Positions 54,972-64,000 of a stretch of 64,000 nt of DNA are shown piece by piece. Numbering within the stretch: the first letter of the stretch is position 1; every line of letters starts with the position of its first letter. Below the pieces are notes generated by a model, which ran no database searches, was not told the DNA's origin, and saw nothing but the letters and a program-made list of their open reading frames with translations. This stretch comes from Brugia malayi (taxonomy: Eukaryota; Nematoda; Chromadorea; Rhabditida; Onchocercidae), in assembly GCF_000002995.4 (NCBI RefSeq), contig NW_025062475.1, positions 558,001 to 622,000 of the forward strand, written 5' to 3'. A program made the position numbers and the translations under genes.

Positions 54972-56059
54972 GAAAACTAGTAATGATTTCTACATCTATA
55001 CATATTTAGGAACTTTGTGTTTAAAAAATTGGCACTTGATTATTTCAACACCTTTTAAGATACCTATAATCATCAAGAATAATCAATCAATTTCTGCAAT
55101 GTAGTCTCGATGATCATAATCAAATTTCAGATTTGCTGAAAAAGATTCATGGAACTATTTTACACTTCCTCCTCTTCCTCCTTTTTTCACATTTAAAATT
55201 AGTCACATCAAATTAAGAAATATTTATTACTTAAGCATGAATTATACGGATTAATTGTATTGATTACACTTTTATAATTTCTTGTAATACATATAAAACA
55301 TTTTGACGACTGTAAAAATAACACATTAAAATGATGCATAAAATATATCCCTTCAACAATAAGTAATGCTAATATTATATTAATAACAGTAGTAGTAAGA
55401 TAATATATTCTTGTTTATCTTAATTTATATGTAAATAAAAGTGGTTAGAAATTTTTATATGGTTTAGATATTACAGAAATGAATTTATTCACAGAACATG
55501 TTATTTCACTATGAAAACGCAAAAAAAAAAAAAGAAAGCTGTCAACTTTAAAAGTCCAAATTCATCTGTAACTCTTCATACAATTGTACATAAGATAATT
55601 GCCTATTTAGATTCATTTTCAAATCTCTCTTTTCTGATTATTTCACGGATTATAATTAAAATTTAATCAGATATCATCCAATTCAATTAAAATTTATACC
55701 AAATTTTATTAAAATAGTCTCGAAAAATGATCGTTCCTCTCCATCGTCAATCATTTGCATTGAAAAAAAAAAAAACAGAAAAAAAAAAACCCTAAGAAAA
55801 ACTGAATCATAAAACTATACATTAATATAAAATTAAAAAAAAAAAAAAAAAAAACAACAAAAAAGTGAACTAACAAGGCGAGTGTCCTCCGTTGGATCCA
55901 AAAGTCCTCTAGCGTAAGTTTCACGTCCATCAAAATTTGCCGGTACCAAATCTCGCGCTAATATCGAATTACATGTATTATCCGGTATGAAGTTAACTGC
56001 AATTATTATAAAAGTTAAAGTAAATTGGTAAAAGGAAAAAAATTAGTGGAATTTTAATG

Positions 56060-56092
<33 letters not shown>

Positions 56093-59000
56093 AATGCCAG
56101 TGAACAACGATCAGGCACAACCTTAATAAGCAAATAAAAGAAGAAAAATTAAAATTAAAATTTGCTACACAACATTAGACTATAACATATAACACACTTT
56201 CGTATAAAACTTTCCGACTTCAAACATTAAAATACTTTTTATACTAAAAGAACTATCAACATAGTTTTTTTTTTCTTAAAAAATTTAAAAGGAAATTACT
56301 ATAAATGAATGACAATGTAATTATCATTTATTATTCTCAATAAAATAAGAGCAGAACTAAGAACTCTTACACTTGACAAAAAAATAAATCATTCCTATCT
56401 TTTCATCTCCTCCTCCCCCCCCCCCCCAAAAAAAAAAAAAAAAGTTGAGAAATATAATTCTTCTCAGAACCATTAACACCCAGAACTTGTTTTCGTTACA
56501 ATCTTTGTTTTTTTCTTTTTTTTTTTTTTTAAGCAAAAATTTAAGCTCAACCTTTAAAATAAGATCAAAAAATCCATTCTTAAAAAAAAAAACTTTTTTT
56601 TTTCTTTTTGAATAAGCAAAAAACATTCCATAGATTACTATTAAGTTAACAGTTAATACAAGAAAATGTTAGTTATTCATATCAGCACAAAATAATAATT
56701 AAAAGTAAAAAAAAAAAAAAAAAAAACGTCCATGCAGAATTGATATATGTATATGTAAGAAAGTAAATTATATGATATATTAACATATAATAATTAAATT
56801 ATGATAAAATTACATAATTCACAAAATATGAAAAAACTATCCGTTTTACATTCAACCTTACAAAGTAGTACTAATTTTAAATATTATTCATCATTAATCA
56901 TCTATTAGAATAAGAAAATAATTTTCAAAATACTTAACTATAAGCAATGTAACCTTTTTCTTAAAAAAAAAAAAAAAAAATCAACTATACCACCATATTT
57001 TACTTTATTCAAATTGATAAGAAGATAATAAAAAAAAAAGAGAAAAAACATAAAAAAAAAGAAAAGTAATACATAGTTTCATTGATAACATAATAATAAA
57101 AAAAAAAAAAAAAAAGACGAATAGAATTAGAAAAGTTGCATTAATGTTATAGATTTGGATAAGATATATAATTTATGCTATATTTATAAATATTATAATA
57201 AAAAAAAAGTTATGAATAAGAAGGAAAAAAAAAAAAAGATATAGATGAGAATGAAAAAAAGTAAAAAAAAAGGAAAAAAATAAAAAAATTTTTTCATAAT
57301 CTATCTAATAAATAAATAAATAATCATAGATTGTTATCAGATCATTAAAAATGATTACTTTGACAAACACCAAAGAACAAAAGGAATAAATTTAGAAGTT
57401 TTATGAGAAAAATAGAACAAACATATTAGGTGGTTAGATTTTTTCCAATACAACCGCATCCAAAAAATGATTAATGTATCAGTGTATGCTAAATTAAAAT
57501 ATTTTTTTTTTCTTTTTTTTTTTTTTTTATTTTTTTTACTGATTCATATAAATTAATGCCATTAATTTATCTATATCAATAAATATAGCCAAATTAAAAT
57601 CATTAATCTAACAAAAAAAAAATATTTACAAATCAATCAATAAAAACACATCGTTATAATGTTTTATAAATTTAAATGAAATCAAGATAAAAAGAAACGA
57701 AAAAAAAGTATACAAAAATAATCAATTTGTTATAAATCGATAAATTAACATTTTGATTCCAATTTTATTATAATAATTTTAATAAGTAGTTATGCAGGAT
57801 ATTTTTATTATAATTAGAATTAGCAATTATTTAACAATTATTGCATATAATCTGCTTTATCATATCATGTTTTAAATTAATGAATATTCAAACAATTAAA
57901 TATAGTGAAAATTTTTTTTGCAAACTAAGAAGTGATTTATTTCTTTATTTGCATGCATTGAATTTTTTTTTTTAAATAAACATAGATAGTACAAAGACAA
58001 AAAAAAAATTAAACTAACATATTCGTTTGTAAATATATAATCCATACTTACCATCAGTTGCTAAAATATCCCTTTTAACTCCTAATGAACGAGATTTTTG
58101 CATATCATATGTACCAACTCGATTTCCATGTAAACGTAATTGTCCTGCTGAATAAGCAAATGGATTCTGCAATAATAGCAAAAAATTTTTAAACAACAAA
58201 ACCACTAGAATTAGTCTTTTGTTTTACTTTCAAAAAAAAAAAAAAAATACATTACCTTCTAATATTATCATTATACATCCGTATATTAATGAATGAATGA
58301 AAGTTTTACAGCTATTCATTTCTCTTCTTCTTCTTCTTCTATTTCTATCTTTTATTTCATTTTCAATCATCATTTGTAATTTTTGAAATTATTCACCCAA
58401 CAAAACAAAACAGGCGCAAGCAACTAAAATTGCTCCTTTCATCATCATTACTTCCATATGTTTAAATACAATTTAGTTAAACTTATGCTAACATCATCAT
58501 GCTTCCCTTGAGCATCAGTAGTTGCACTAGCTTCAATACTTTTTGGAATTCTATCAATAATTGCTTCAACATTTGAAATATTTTCGCTTTCCTTTTTTGA
58601 AACTTTCGACATAATATTCACCATCACTTCATCGTCATCGCTATCGTTTAGCGCTCGAATCTGTAACATAATCTCATTTCTAGTTTCTTTCTTTTTTTTC
58701 TCATTGATCCCTACTCAGGATATATATACATATATTTAACAATAACAAAAAAAAAAAAAAAAAGTTCGATCTGGATCTATACAAGTTAACAAAAAAAAAA
58801 AAAAAAAAAAGTGGGAAAATTTGGAATTCAAAAGATCTCCTAAATCATTGAAAATAATATACTTCGATTAAAAAAAAACAAAATGATCGAGTTAATGTTC
58901 AAAATTGATAACAAAATATTATGAAAGATGACATAATGCAAATAAATTATACTTAACTCAATTCAAATAAATTTGCAGGGATCAAATTAGTCAAATTATA

Positions 59001-62000
59001 ACACTTTTTAATATCATTAGATACTGAAGTGATACTAGCACTGTCAAGTGATATTATTCAACTTATCTCTTCAAAACACTAAAATCACAAATTACAAAAC
59101 GATCCAATATTTTTCAGGTGCACAAAGAGAGATTGTCCTAACGAATCAATCAATATATTATCAATAAAAAAAAAAAAAAACGACAGAATTCAAAAATGCT
59201 AAAGTTCATTTGGATTTTGTTTTTTGTTTTTTTTTGTTTTTTTTTAAAGCTTACCAATCAAAATTTTACTACGCTTAATAATGGAAAAAATGATAAAACT
59301 TTACTAGAAGATTCTTTATTATCAATAAAGAAACATTAAAAACTATAGAATTAATTAAATAATTATAAAGCTAATAATTATTTATAATGAAAAAAAAAAA
59401 AAAAAAATTCATGCGAATAATTTCAAATTCATTTGATTTCAGAGAAGAAAACTAAATTGAACAAGAAAAAAACATTTCAGCACAAAAAATTTCACAACAA
59501 TTTAAACTCCTAAACTACTGCAATGACTAAGCCTTATCACCCATCATTACTCGATTTATTTATATACACACATTATATCACTAAAACAATCATCAAATAT
59601 TGCTGTACGATCACAAAGGTTTTGTTGCATCATTTTTTAGCTCAGTTATTTGTAGGTCAAATATTAGGATAGACAATAAGAATGCAATACAATAAGACAG
59701 ACAATAAGAAATTATTAAAGATTATAAAAGTCTGAAATAATTTTACTGCCTTTTTGAATAAAAATAACAAAATAAATCAATTAATTAATAAAAAGCAAAA
59801 ATAATCTGGAACTCCAGCATCAATTTATGAAGCGAGCAAAAAAAATTAGCAGTACTTGGTTTAAAAATTAATTTTATATTAAAAAAAATTGCCCGCTTCC
59901 CCTTTTCCTGATCAAAAATCGTATTCTTAACATCACAAAATATTGAATTTAAATTTTGAAAAATGATCGTAATTAAACTTAATTTCAGCTATTCTATTTG
60001 TTTTTTTCTCTTTCATTCGATTGGTTATTTTTAAATGAATTAAAACTGAAAGAAAAATTTCATTGAATTATGCAGCTGATATGCACTGCTAAGCGGTGCT
60101 ATAGGGTCAAAAGCAATCAATTAATTACAGTTTGTTATAATTAATTCAGTACAGCGAACTGCGAAGTACTTTAACTTGTCCTTCACTTGAAATGTGTCAC
60201 AAAATTTTTATTTCTGATAAAATGAAAGCACAAAAATAAATTAATTACCTCTCGAACTGAATTGCCTTGTGTATAAAGATTCTTGAAATTACCACCATTC
60301 ATATGCCCACTTTGATTCTCTCCACTATGCATATTTAAAGAGCTGAAGATAAATTTGAATTTCGAATAAGTTTAAAATATTTTTATCTCAGAACTGAAAC
60401 TCAAAATTCAAGAAAATGCAATATGTTATTAATAAGATAAATTAATATCACACATTTGATTTCTGCATTTCTTTTTTTTTTTTTTTTTTTTGTTTTTTGA
60501 AAATATTATACTTAATAATAAACTTACCGAAAGGAATCAATTACACGTTCATCCTCATCAATGTATGCTATTTTATTCGTATCCAAATATCCATTTTCAA
60601 CTGATGATACAGAATTCAACTTACTGCAACAAATCAATACGTTTATCGAGAAAAAAAAGAAAAACATAATCACTGATCTCTAACCTTCCTTTACTTACTT
60701 ACTACTATAAAATTTAACACATATTCCTTATAAAAAATTATATATACATCTATATTTTATTTTAACTTCAATAAAACTTACTTGAAATTTACAACACCAG
60801 ATGGCTTATCAACTGTTTGCGTTGCACGTGAAATATCACTCGAAATATAGTTATTACTATTAGTATTTATAGTATTACTATTGGTCACTGCATGAATAAT
60901 TTTTTGTTCCACAGCAATCTTGGATGGTCTACTTGATGTCAAATTAATTCTGACCAAATTTTTGGTGTTGTGATCATTACTAGCATTACTATTTCCATAT
61001 TTGCTATGTTTTGATGTTAGATGTGTTTCCCAGTTTTCCTGAAACAATGTTACATTACTCCATTAAAGTTTACGTACGATAATTCTGATAATTATTATTA
61101 ATATAATATACTGTTTATAAGATCTAAGCCAGCAATCGATAATTAATTCAAACTCTCGATGAAATACAAGCAATAGATAGATATTAGATAATGAAGGACA
61201 AAACAACAACAAAAATAAATATTGCAAATATTCCTAAAATTCATTTGATTCTAATCATCTGATAAAAGCAACTTCGTAAGCTATACTAGGAAAATAAGCT
61301 CAAAATAGCATAAACAAATTATCACATTTTATATTTTGTCATGCACTCGATTATTTATGGCAATTTATTGAGTGCAATAATTAAATTATTAACATCATCA
61401 AGTATAACTTTATAATGAACATACTATGTCTAATCATTAATGAGGATAAGCATATATCGTACTTATTATTATTTTTAAATTCATTCCTATTAAATGCAAG
61501 TATATATTTCATAAAAAAGTTGGATTAAATTTTTGCAAAAATAAATAAATTTAATGCTAATATAACTGAATTGATTCAAAGTTAGCTAAAGAAAGAAAAT
61601 TGTGGAATAAAAAAGCAAATTGCATAACAGCACAATTACAATATTAACTAGCAAATTTCAAAGAGGTAGAAAGATTTAAGAAGCAAGCAAGCAGGCAGAT
61701 AAGAAAACAATCAGATGGATCAATTTTAGAGATGATCTGACTAAACATAAAATATTTTCAAGTTTTGTGTAAGAAAGAAAGAAAGAATGAAGGAAAGAGA
61801 GACGTTTAATTCATATCATTCAATAATTTCTAATCATAAATGAATTTGTAAACAATCCAACAAGACATGTCCTTAATTTATTATCAAATATACAAGCTCG
61901 AGATTAACAATTAATTATGTAGTTAATCCATATATAGCAATAATTATGATAATCAAAAATAAAGTTAAATAATGTGAAGTTCCTGCTTATAAAATATTTT

Positions 62001-62490
62001 GTTCGTTTAGAAAAAGAAATACTTCTACATAATCTTTCATGTCATCCTATTATCCTAACTATATATATATATATAGAAAGTTTTCAGCATGTTCAAACAA
62101 ATCAGCTAAATTTGAATTAATTTCAATTATATTCTTCTTTAATTAAAATAATGACAAAAAAAATTTTCACATTCATAAATCTGTTCATTAATTTCACTCA
62201 AATTTTACGTTTATGTTTACAAATAATTAAAAAAAAAAAAAACTAAGATTACTAGTGATAAAATTTTGAACAAGAGAAAAATTTCTTATCTCATAAATAA
62301 ATAGCTGATAAGAAAGTAGAATGAATTATTATAATATATTTTTAAAATGCAAAAAAAAGAAAAAAGAAAAAAAAAAAGGAAAGAAATAAACTAACAGCTT
62401 CGGTATACTTCTCCAGAAGTTCACGTGCACGTGACGTAGCTGCAGCTTCTTTAATAAACGCCGTTATTGTACGTTGTTGCTTTCCTCTTT
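39642..62490 (-). CDS. Large 22-exon gene, unrecognised charged, disordered protein (5' end not seen)
   Basis: Exons, 5' to 3' on the minus strand: 62490-62396, 61038-60782, 60623-60528, 60342-60249, 58660-58493, 58166-58052, 55996-55875, 49208-49124, 44814-44711, 43959-43876, 43520-43365, 43048-42896, 42671-42427, 42251-42110, 41895-41806, 41595-41386, 41152-41035, 40906-40766, 40670-40530, 40421-40357, 40135-39961 and 39772-39642 (TGA at 39644-39642). All phases agree, giving 995 residues. The first exon shown needs one base from an upstream exon, so the start is missing. Blocks that look constrained: KEAAATSRARELLEKYTEA; NPFAYSAGQLRLHGN; DNTCNSILARDL with RETYARGLLDPTEDTRL; a basic patch AKRRKENKKAKEAK; GNLSPEEILKRIEGD; SFQKYSTPPRLRMLISD; SWADIAKRR; DYSFFFDPNEAAG; RQRPEIITAIGMWKCF; and a Lys/Glu-rich C-terminal helix. 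The rest is rich in Ser, Asn, Asp, Glu and Lys. No signal peptide, membrane segment or known catalytic motif was seen, so a cytosolic or nuclear scaffold or RNA-associated protein is a guess. Exons of normal size are spread by large microsatellite-filled introns. Confidence 0.8.
41977..42051 (-). other. Candidate 75-nt cassette exon with in-frame stop
   Basis: On the minus strand the intron between exons 42251-42110 and 41895-41806 contains 75 nt bounded by atgcag and gtgtac. Read in the incoming phase it gives 16 residues and then TAA. Another frame is open throughout (VPLFRSDPTRYLEV and onward) but does not match the flanking phase. Direct joining of the two flanking exons keeps phase and is preferred for the main product. 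The segment could be a regulated poison exon or chance. Confidence 0.25.
44542..44554 (-). promoter_or_regulatory. DR1-like site in an intron of the 22-exon gene
   Basis: The minus strand reads AGGTCA-A-AGGGTA, with a further AGGTCA half-site at 44525-44530 (tgacct on +). It lies in a patch (44430-44640) noticeably richer in G and C than the rest of the intron. Possibly an intronic control element; inference only. Confidence 0.25.
44611..44638. repeat. (TCC)n microsatellite
   Basis: About nine uninterrupted TCC triplets in the intron between exons 44814-44711 and 43959-43876 of the minus-strand gene. Confidence 0.9.
44815..49123 (-). other. 4.3-kb intron of the 22-exon gene
   Basis: Contains GA tracts (45368-45397, 46471-46498), homopolymer runs and a perfect palindrome TCTCTTTAAAGAGA at 46461-46474. 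A 46-nt segment near 46558-46612 has plausible splice sites but would break the phase of the flanking exons, so it is not included in the gene. Confidence 0.6.
49536..49584. repeat. (GA)n microsatellite
   Basis: GA-rich tract with a pure core at 49560-49583, immediately to the right of which the candidate cassette exon 49609-49662 begins. On the sense (minus) strand it is a CT tract downstream of that segment. Confidence 0.85.
49609..49662 (-). CDS. Candidate 18-codon cassette exon of the 22-exon gene
   Basis: The minus strand has a consensus acceptor (atttatttcag), then 54 nt reading NPQQTNLDNEMANLKNQP, then a weak donor (gttggt). Its length is a multiple of three and it sits in phase between exons 55996-55875 and 49208-49124, so inclusion or skipping would keep the frame. 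Codon use (ccg cag cag, gcc, ctg) is more coding-like than the surroundings. The weak donor lowers confidence. Confidence 0.35.
50338..50479. repeat. (TAA)n trinucleotide repeat region
   Basis: Long interrupted array of taa triplets with gta, gcc and ggt variants. It yields a spurious leucine-rich minus-strand frame, which is not a gene. Confidence 0.9.
52757..52803. repeat. (GA)n microsatellite
   Basis: Nearly pure GA repeat with one ggg interruption, in the 6.7-kb intron. Confidence 0.9.
52925..52966. repeat. 42-nt poly-A tract
   Basis: The longest homopolymer seen in the window. It has no AATAAA or gene fragment beside it, so it does not look like a retroposed mRNA tail. It reads as poly-T on the sense strand of the surrounding gene. 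Confidence 0.85.
53903..53992. repeat. (CACCAT)15 hexanucleotide array
   Basis: Fifteen units with a single variant (cactat). All reading frames stay open, giving His-rich and Ile-Thr frames on + and Asp-Gly and Met-Val frames on -. Flanks show no splice or coding signals, so this is an intronic repeat and not a poly-His protein. Confidence 0.95.
54701..54730. repeat. (CT)n microsatellite
   Basis: Pure TC dinucleotides with one extra C. It is the only sizeable CT (rather than GA) tract on the + strand within the introns of the minus-strand gene. Confidence 0.9.
54792..54822. repeat. (TAA)n microsatellite
   Basis: About ten uninterrupted taa triplets in the 6.7-kb intron. Confidence 0.9.
54941..54972. 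repeat. (AG)n microsatellite
   Basis: AG dinucleotide repeat with one t interruption, in the same intron. Confidence 0.9.
56415..56442. repeat. Poly-C/poly-A compound homopolymer
   Basis: Thirteen C in a row directly followed by a run of about 16 A, in the intron between exons 58166-58052 and 55996-55875. A C run of this length is unique in this AT-rich window. Confidence 0.85.
58661..60248 (-). other. 1.6-kb intron of the 22-exon gene
   Basis: AT-rich sequence with several poly-A runs. I saw no exon-like segment with matching phase and no recognisable repeat. Confidence 0.6.
61039..62395 (-). other. 1.4-kb intron of the 22-exon gene
   Basis: Between the two most 5' visible exons. AT-rich, with an (AT)n run near 62060-62075. 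No further exon was seen. Confidence 0.6.
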
Positions 62491-64000
62491 CTGGAAGAAA
62501 AAAAAAAAAAAAAGCATAAATATATATCAATGACGCCGAGATCAATGAGCACTTGTCAACAAAATCATCAAATATAATGGCCATACTCAATTCCTCCATT
62601 AAAAGACAAATATACATCTTTTCATTAGAAAAAAAAAAAAAAAAATTAATCTCTAAACTCAGCAACAATTACATAGGAATGTTAAACTATTGCATTATGT
62701 CTTGTATAAAATTATACATTAATCGAATCAGCAGCTAAAATTTCATACATAAACAAAATGTTAGCTTTAAAACTTTAAAAAACCAATAGCATTTAGAAGA
62801 AAAAAAAAAAAGCAACAATTCATTGTAGTATTGATTACAGTGTATACATTTATTTAAATTTATTACAGATATTGAATGATATAAGAAGAATTGATAAGCT
62901 TAGAAATTAATTTCTGTATTAAGAAACTTTAAATAATATAACACAATGAAATTACATTTCGAAAAATTTTCATATTATTTAAAATTTGAAAATTTTTAAC
63001 TATTAATTTCTATAATATTATTAAATATGAATAATTTGCAAATAATTTTATATAAGAATACAATAAAATAAACAAATTTGTTATACTAAAATCAGTTGTA
63101 CATATTATTATATTCTGATATTAGCATTATTATGTCATTTCATAGCCGAAATGACATTTTCAACTTTTGGAACCTATCAAGTTAATTTGCAGTAAACATT
63201 TTGATTGGTTAATCAACACATAAAAAAAACTATTATATATATATATATATCAGAAAATAATGGAAATCAGGATTAAACATCAATGAATACTTTAATATTT
63301 CAGTTAAAGGAATTTGTGATTCATTCAATATTTTAAGCTTCCAATTATAAGAGGAATAAGAAAAAAAGGTTATAAACATAAACCTTTTAACAACCAAGAA
63401 AATTGTTCATGTGGTGTAAAATTTGATAAAGATCAAGATTGAGTCAGATTTTAAAAAACTATAACCGGTAAAACTGCTCAAATGTAACTTTAGGGAGTAC
63501 ACAGTGCAGTAAAAGTATTAAAATCAAGAAATAGACATGAATTTATATACAATAAAGTATTTTTGATAAAAATGATGAAAAGAAATCAAAAATTTTTTTT
63601 GAAATTTGCATAAAAAGAATGAAAGCAAATGAGAAAATATGAGCAGTAAATAAGATGAAATATAATTTGATCAAAAATTATCTCGTCATACTGAAAATAA
63701 TTGATGTAAAATAAACTAATATTACTTTTCTCATACATTCATAAATGTTTTTAAGATAACAAAAATTTTTCAATATTAGTAAATCATTTTAGAATATCTT
63801 AATTTGTATAAAAAAAAAAATTTTTTTCAGAAAAATAGAATAAAAGAATTCTATAAATATCAAAGAAAAGAAAAAAAAAAACTCTGTGAAACAGTTTAAG
63901 TAAGTTTGGATAATAATAAATTGCTAACAAAATATCAAACTTAATAATAAAATAAATGATACCAAAAATTACGTCACTGCGACGTAATGACCTGAATAAT
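62491..64000. other. Right edge, no exon seen
   Basis: The minus-strand gene must continue upstream here or beyond the window, because its first visible exon starts in mid-codon. The only splice-like segment (about 63972-63990) has an in-frame stop in the required phase. The edge contains the inverted repeat TTACGTC-actgc-GACGTAA (63969-63987), which includes a CRE-like TTACGTCA; the same octamer occurs at 6651-6658. Confidence 0.5.

Larger units (their letters stand above)
49209..55874 (-). other. 6.7-kb intron of the 22-exon gene, rich in simple repeats
   Basis: The densest repeat region of the window: GA tracts, AAT/TAA trinucleotide tracts, a 90-bp CACCAT array, a poly-A of 42 nt and several poly-A runs of 15-30 nt. 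Open frames here are translations of these repeats. One phase-compatible candidate exon (49662-49609) is listed separately. Confidence 0.65.

Noticed and set aside
63972..63990. 19-nt micro-exon at the right edge that could precede exon 62490-62396
   Set aside because: The phase it would need contains an in-frame TGA. The bases are better explained as part of an inverted repeat.
1..64000. tRNA, rRNA, CRISPR or intact transposon
   Set aside because: No cloverleaf-type paired arms with TTCGA-like loops, rRNA-like stretch, regular spacer array, transposase/reverse-transcriptase frame or long terminal inverted repeats were found by reading. Tool-based searches could still reveal decayed elements.

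Overview
The window looks like nuclear DNA of an intron-rich, strongly AT-rich nematode. The best evidence is a complete 12-exon gene whose predicted protein closely matches nematode EAT-4 vesicular glutamate transporters along its whole length. Introns end in short T-rich acceptors (mostly TTTCAG or TTTTAG) and start with GTAAGT-like donors. Poly-A and poly-T runs of 10-40 nt occur every few hundred bases. A spirurid (clade III) nematode would fit, but the species cannot be named from the sequence alone. No operon-like spacing, tRNA, rRNA, CRISPR array or intact transposon was seen.

Layout. 1-14545 holds no gene I can support, only low-complexity DNA and small duplications. 14684-20038 (+) is a 9-exon gene for a 572-residue single-pass membrane protein with extracellular leucine-rich repeats (LRRs). 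20.4-30.4 kb is gene-poor and carries small repeats and palindromes. 30641-37430 (+) is the 12-exon eat-4/VGLUT-like gene (579 residues). 39642-62490 (-) is a 22-exon gene that runs tail-to-tail into eat-4. Its first exon(s) lie to the right of the exons I can see, probably outside the window. The visible part encodes 995 residues of a charged, largely disordered protein that I do not recognise. 62491-64000 has no convincing exon.

How the genes relate. The LRR membrane protein (cell-surface adhesion or guidance type) and the glutamate transporter (synaptic vesicle loading) are both compatible with nervous-system roles, but nothing in the sequence shows co-regulation. Exon boundaries below were placed by hand from splice motifs. 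Reading phase was checked across every junction, and all three gene models keep phase throughout.

No multi-gene novel system is evident. The points most worth a second look are: the unrecognised 22-exon gene; glutamines and a glutamate in the transporter where mammalian VGLUTs have essential charged residues; minisatellites that abut splice sites in two genes; a decayed duplicate of an LRR exon; perfect hairpins just upstream of eat-4 and in the 3' UTR of the unrecognised gene; and over-representation of the palindrome TTCCGGAA.
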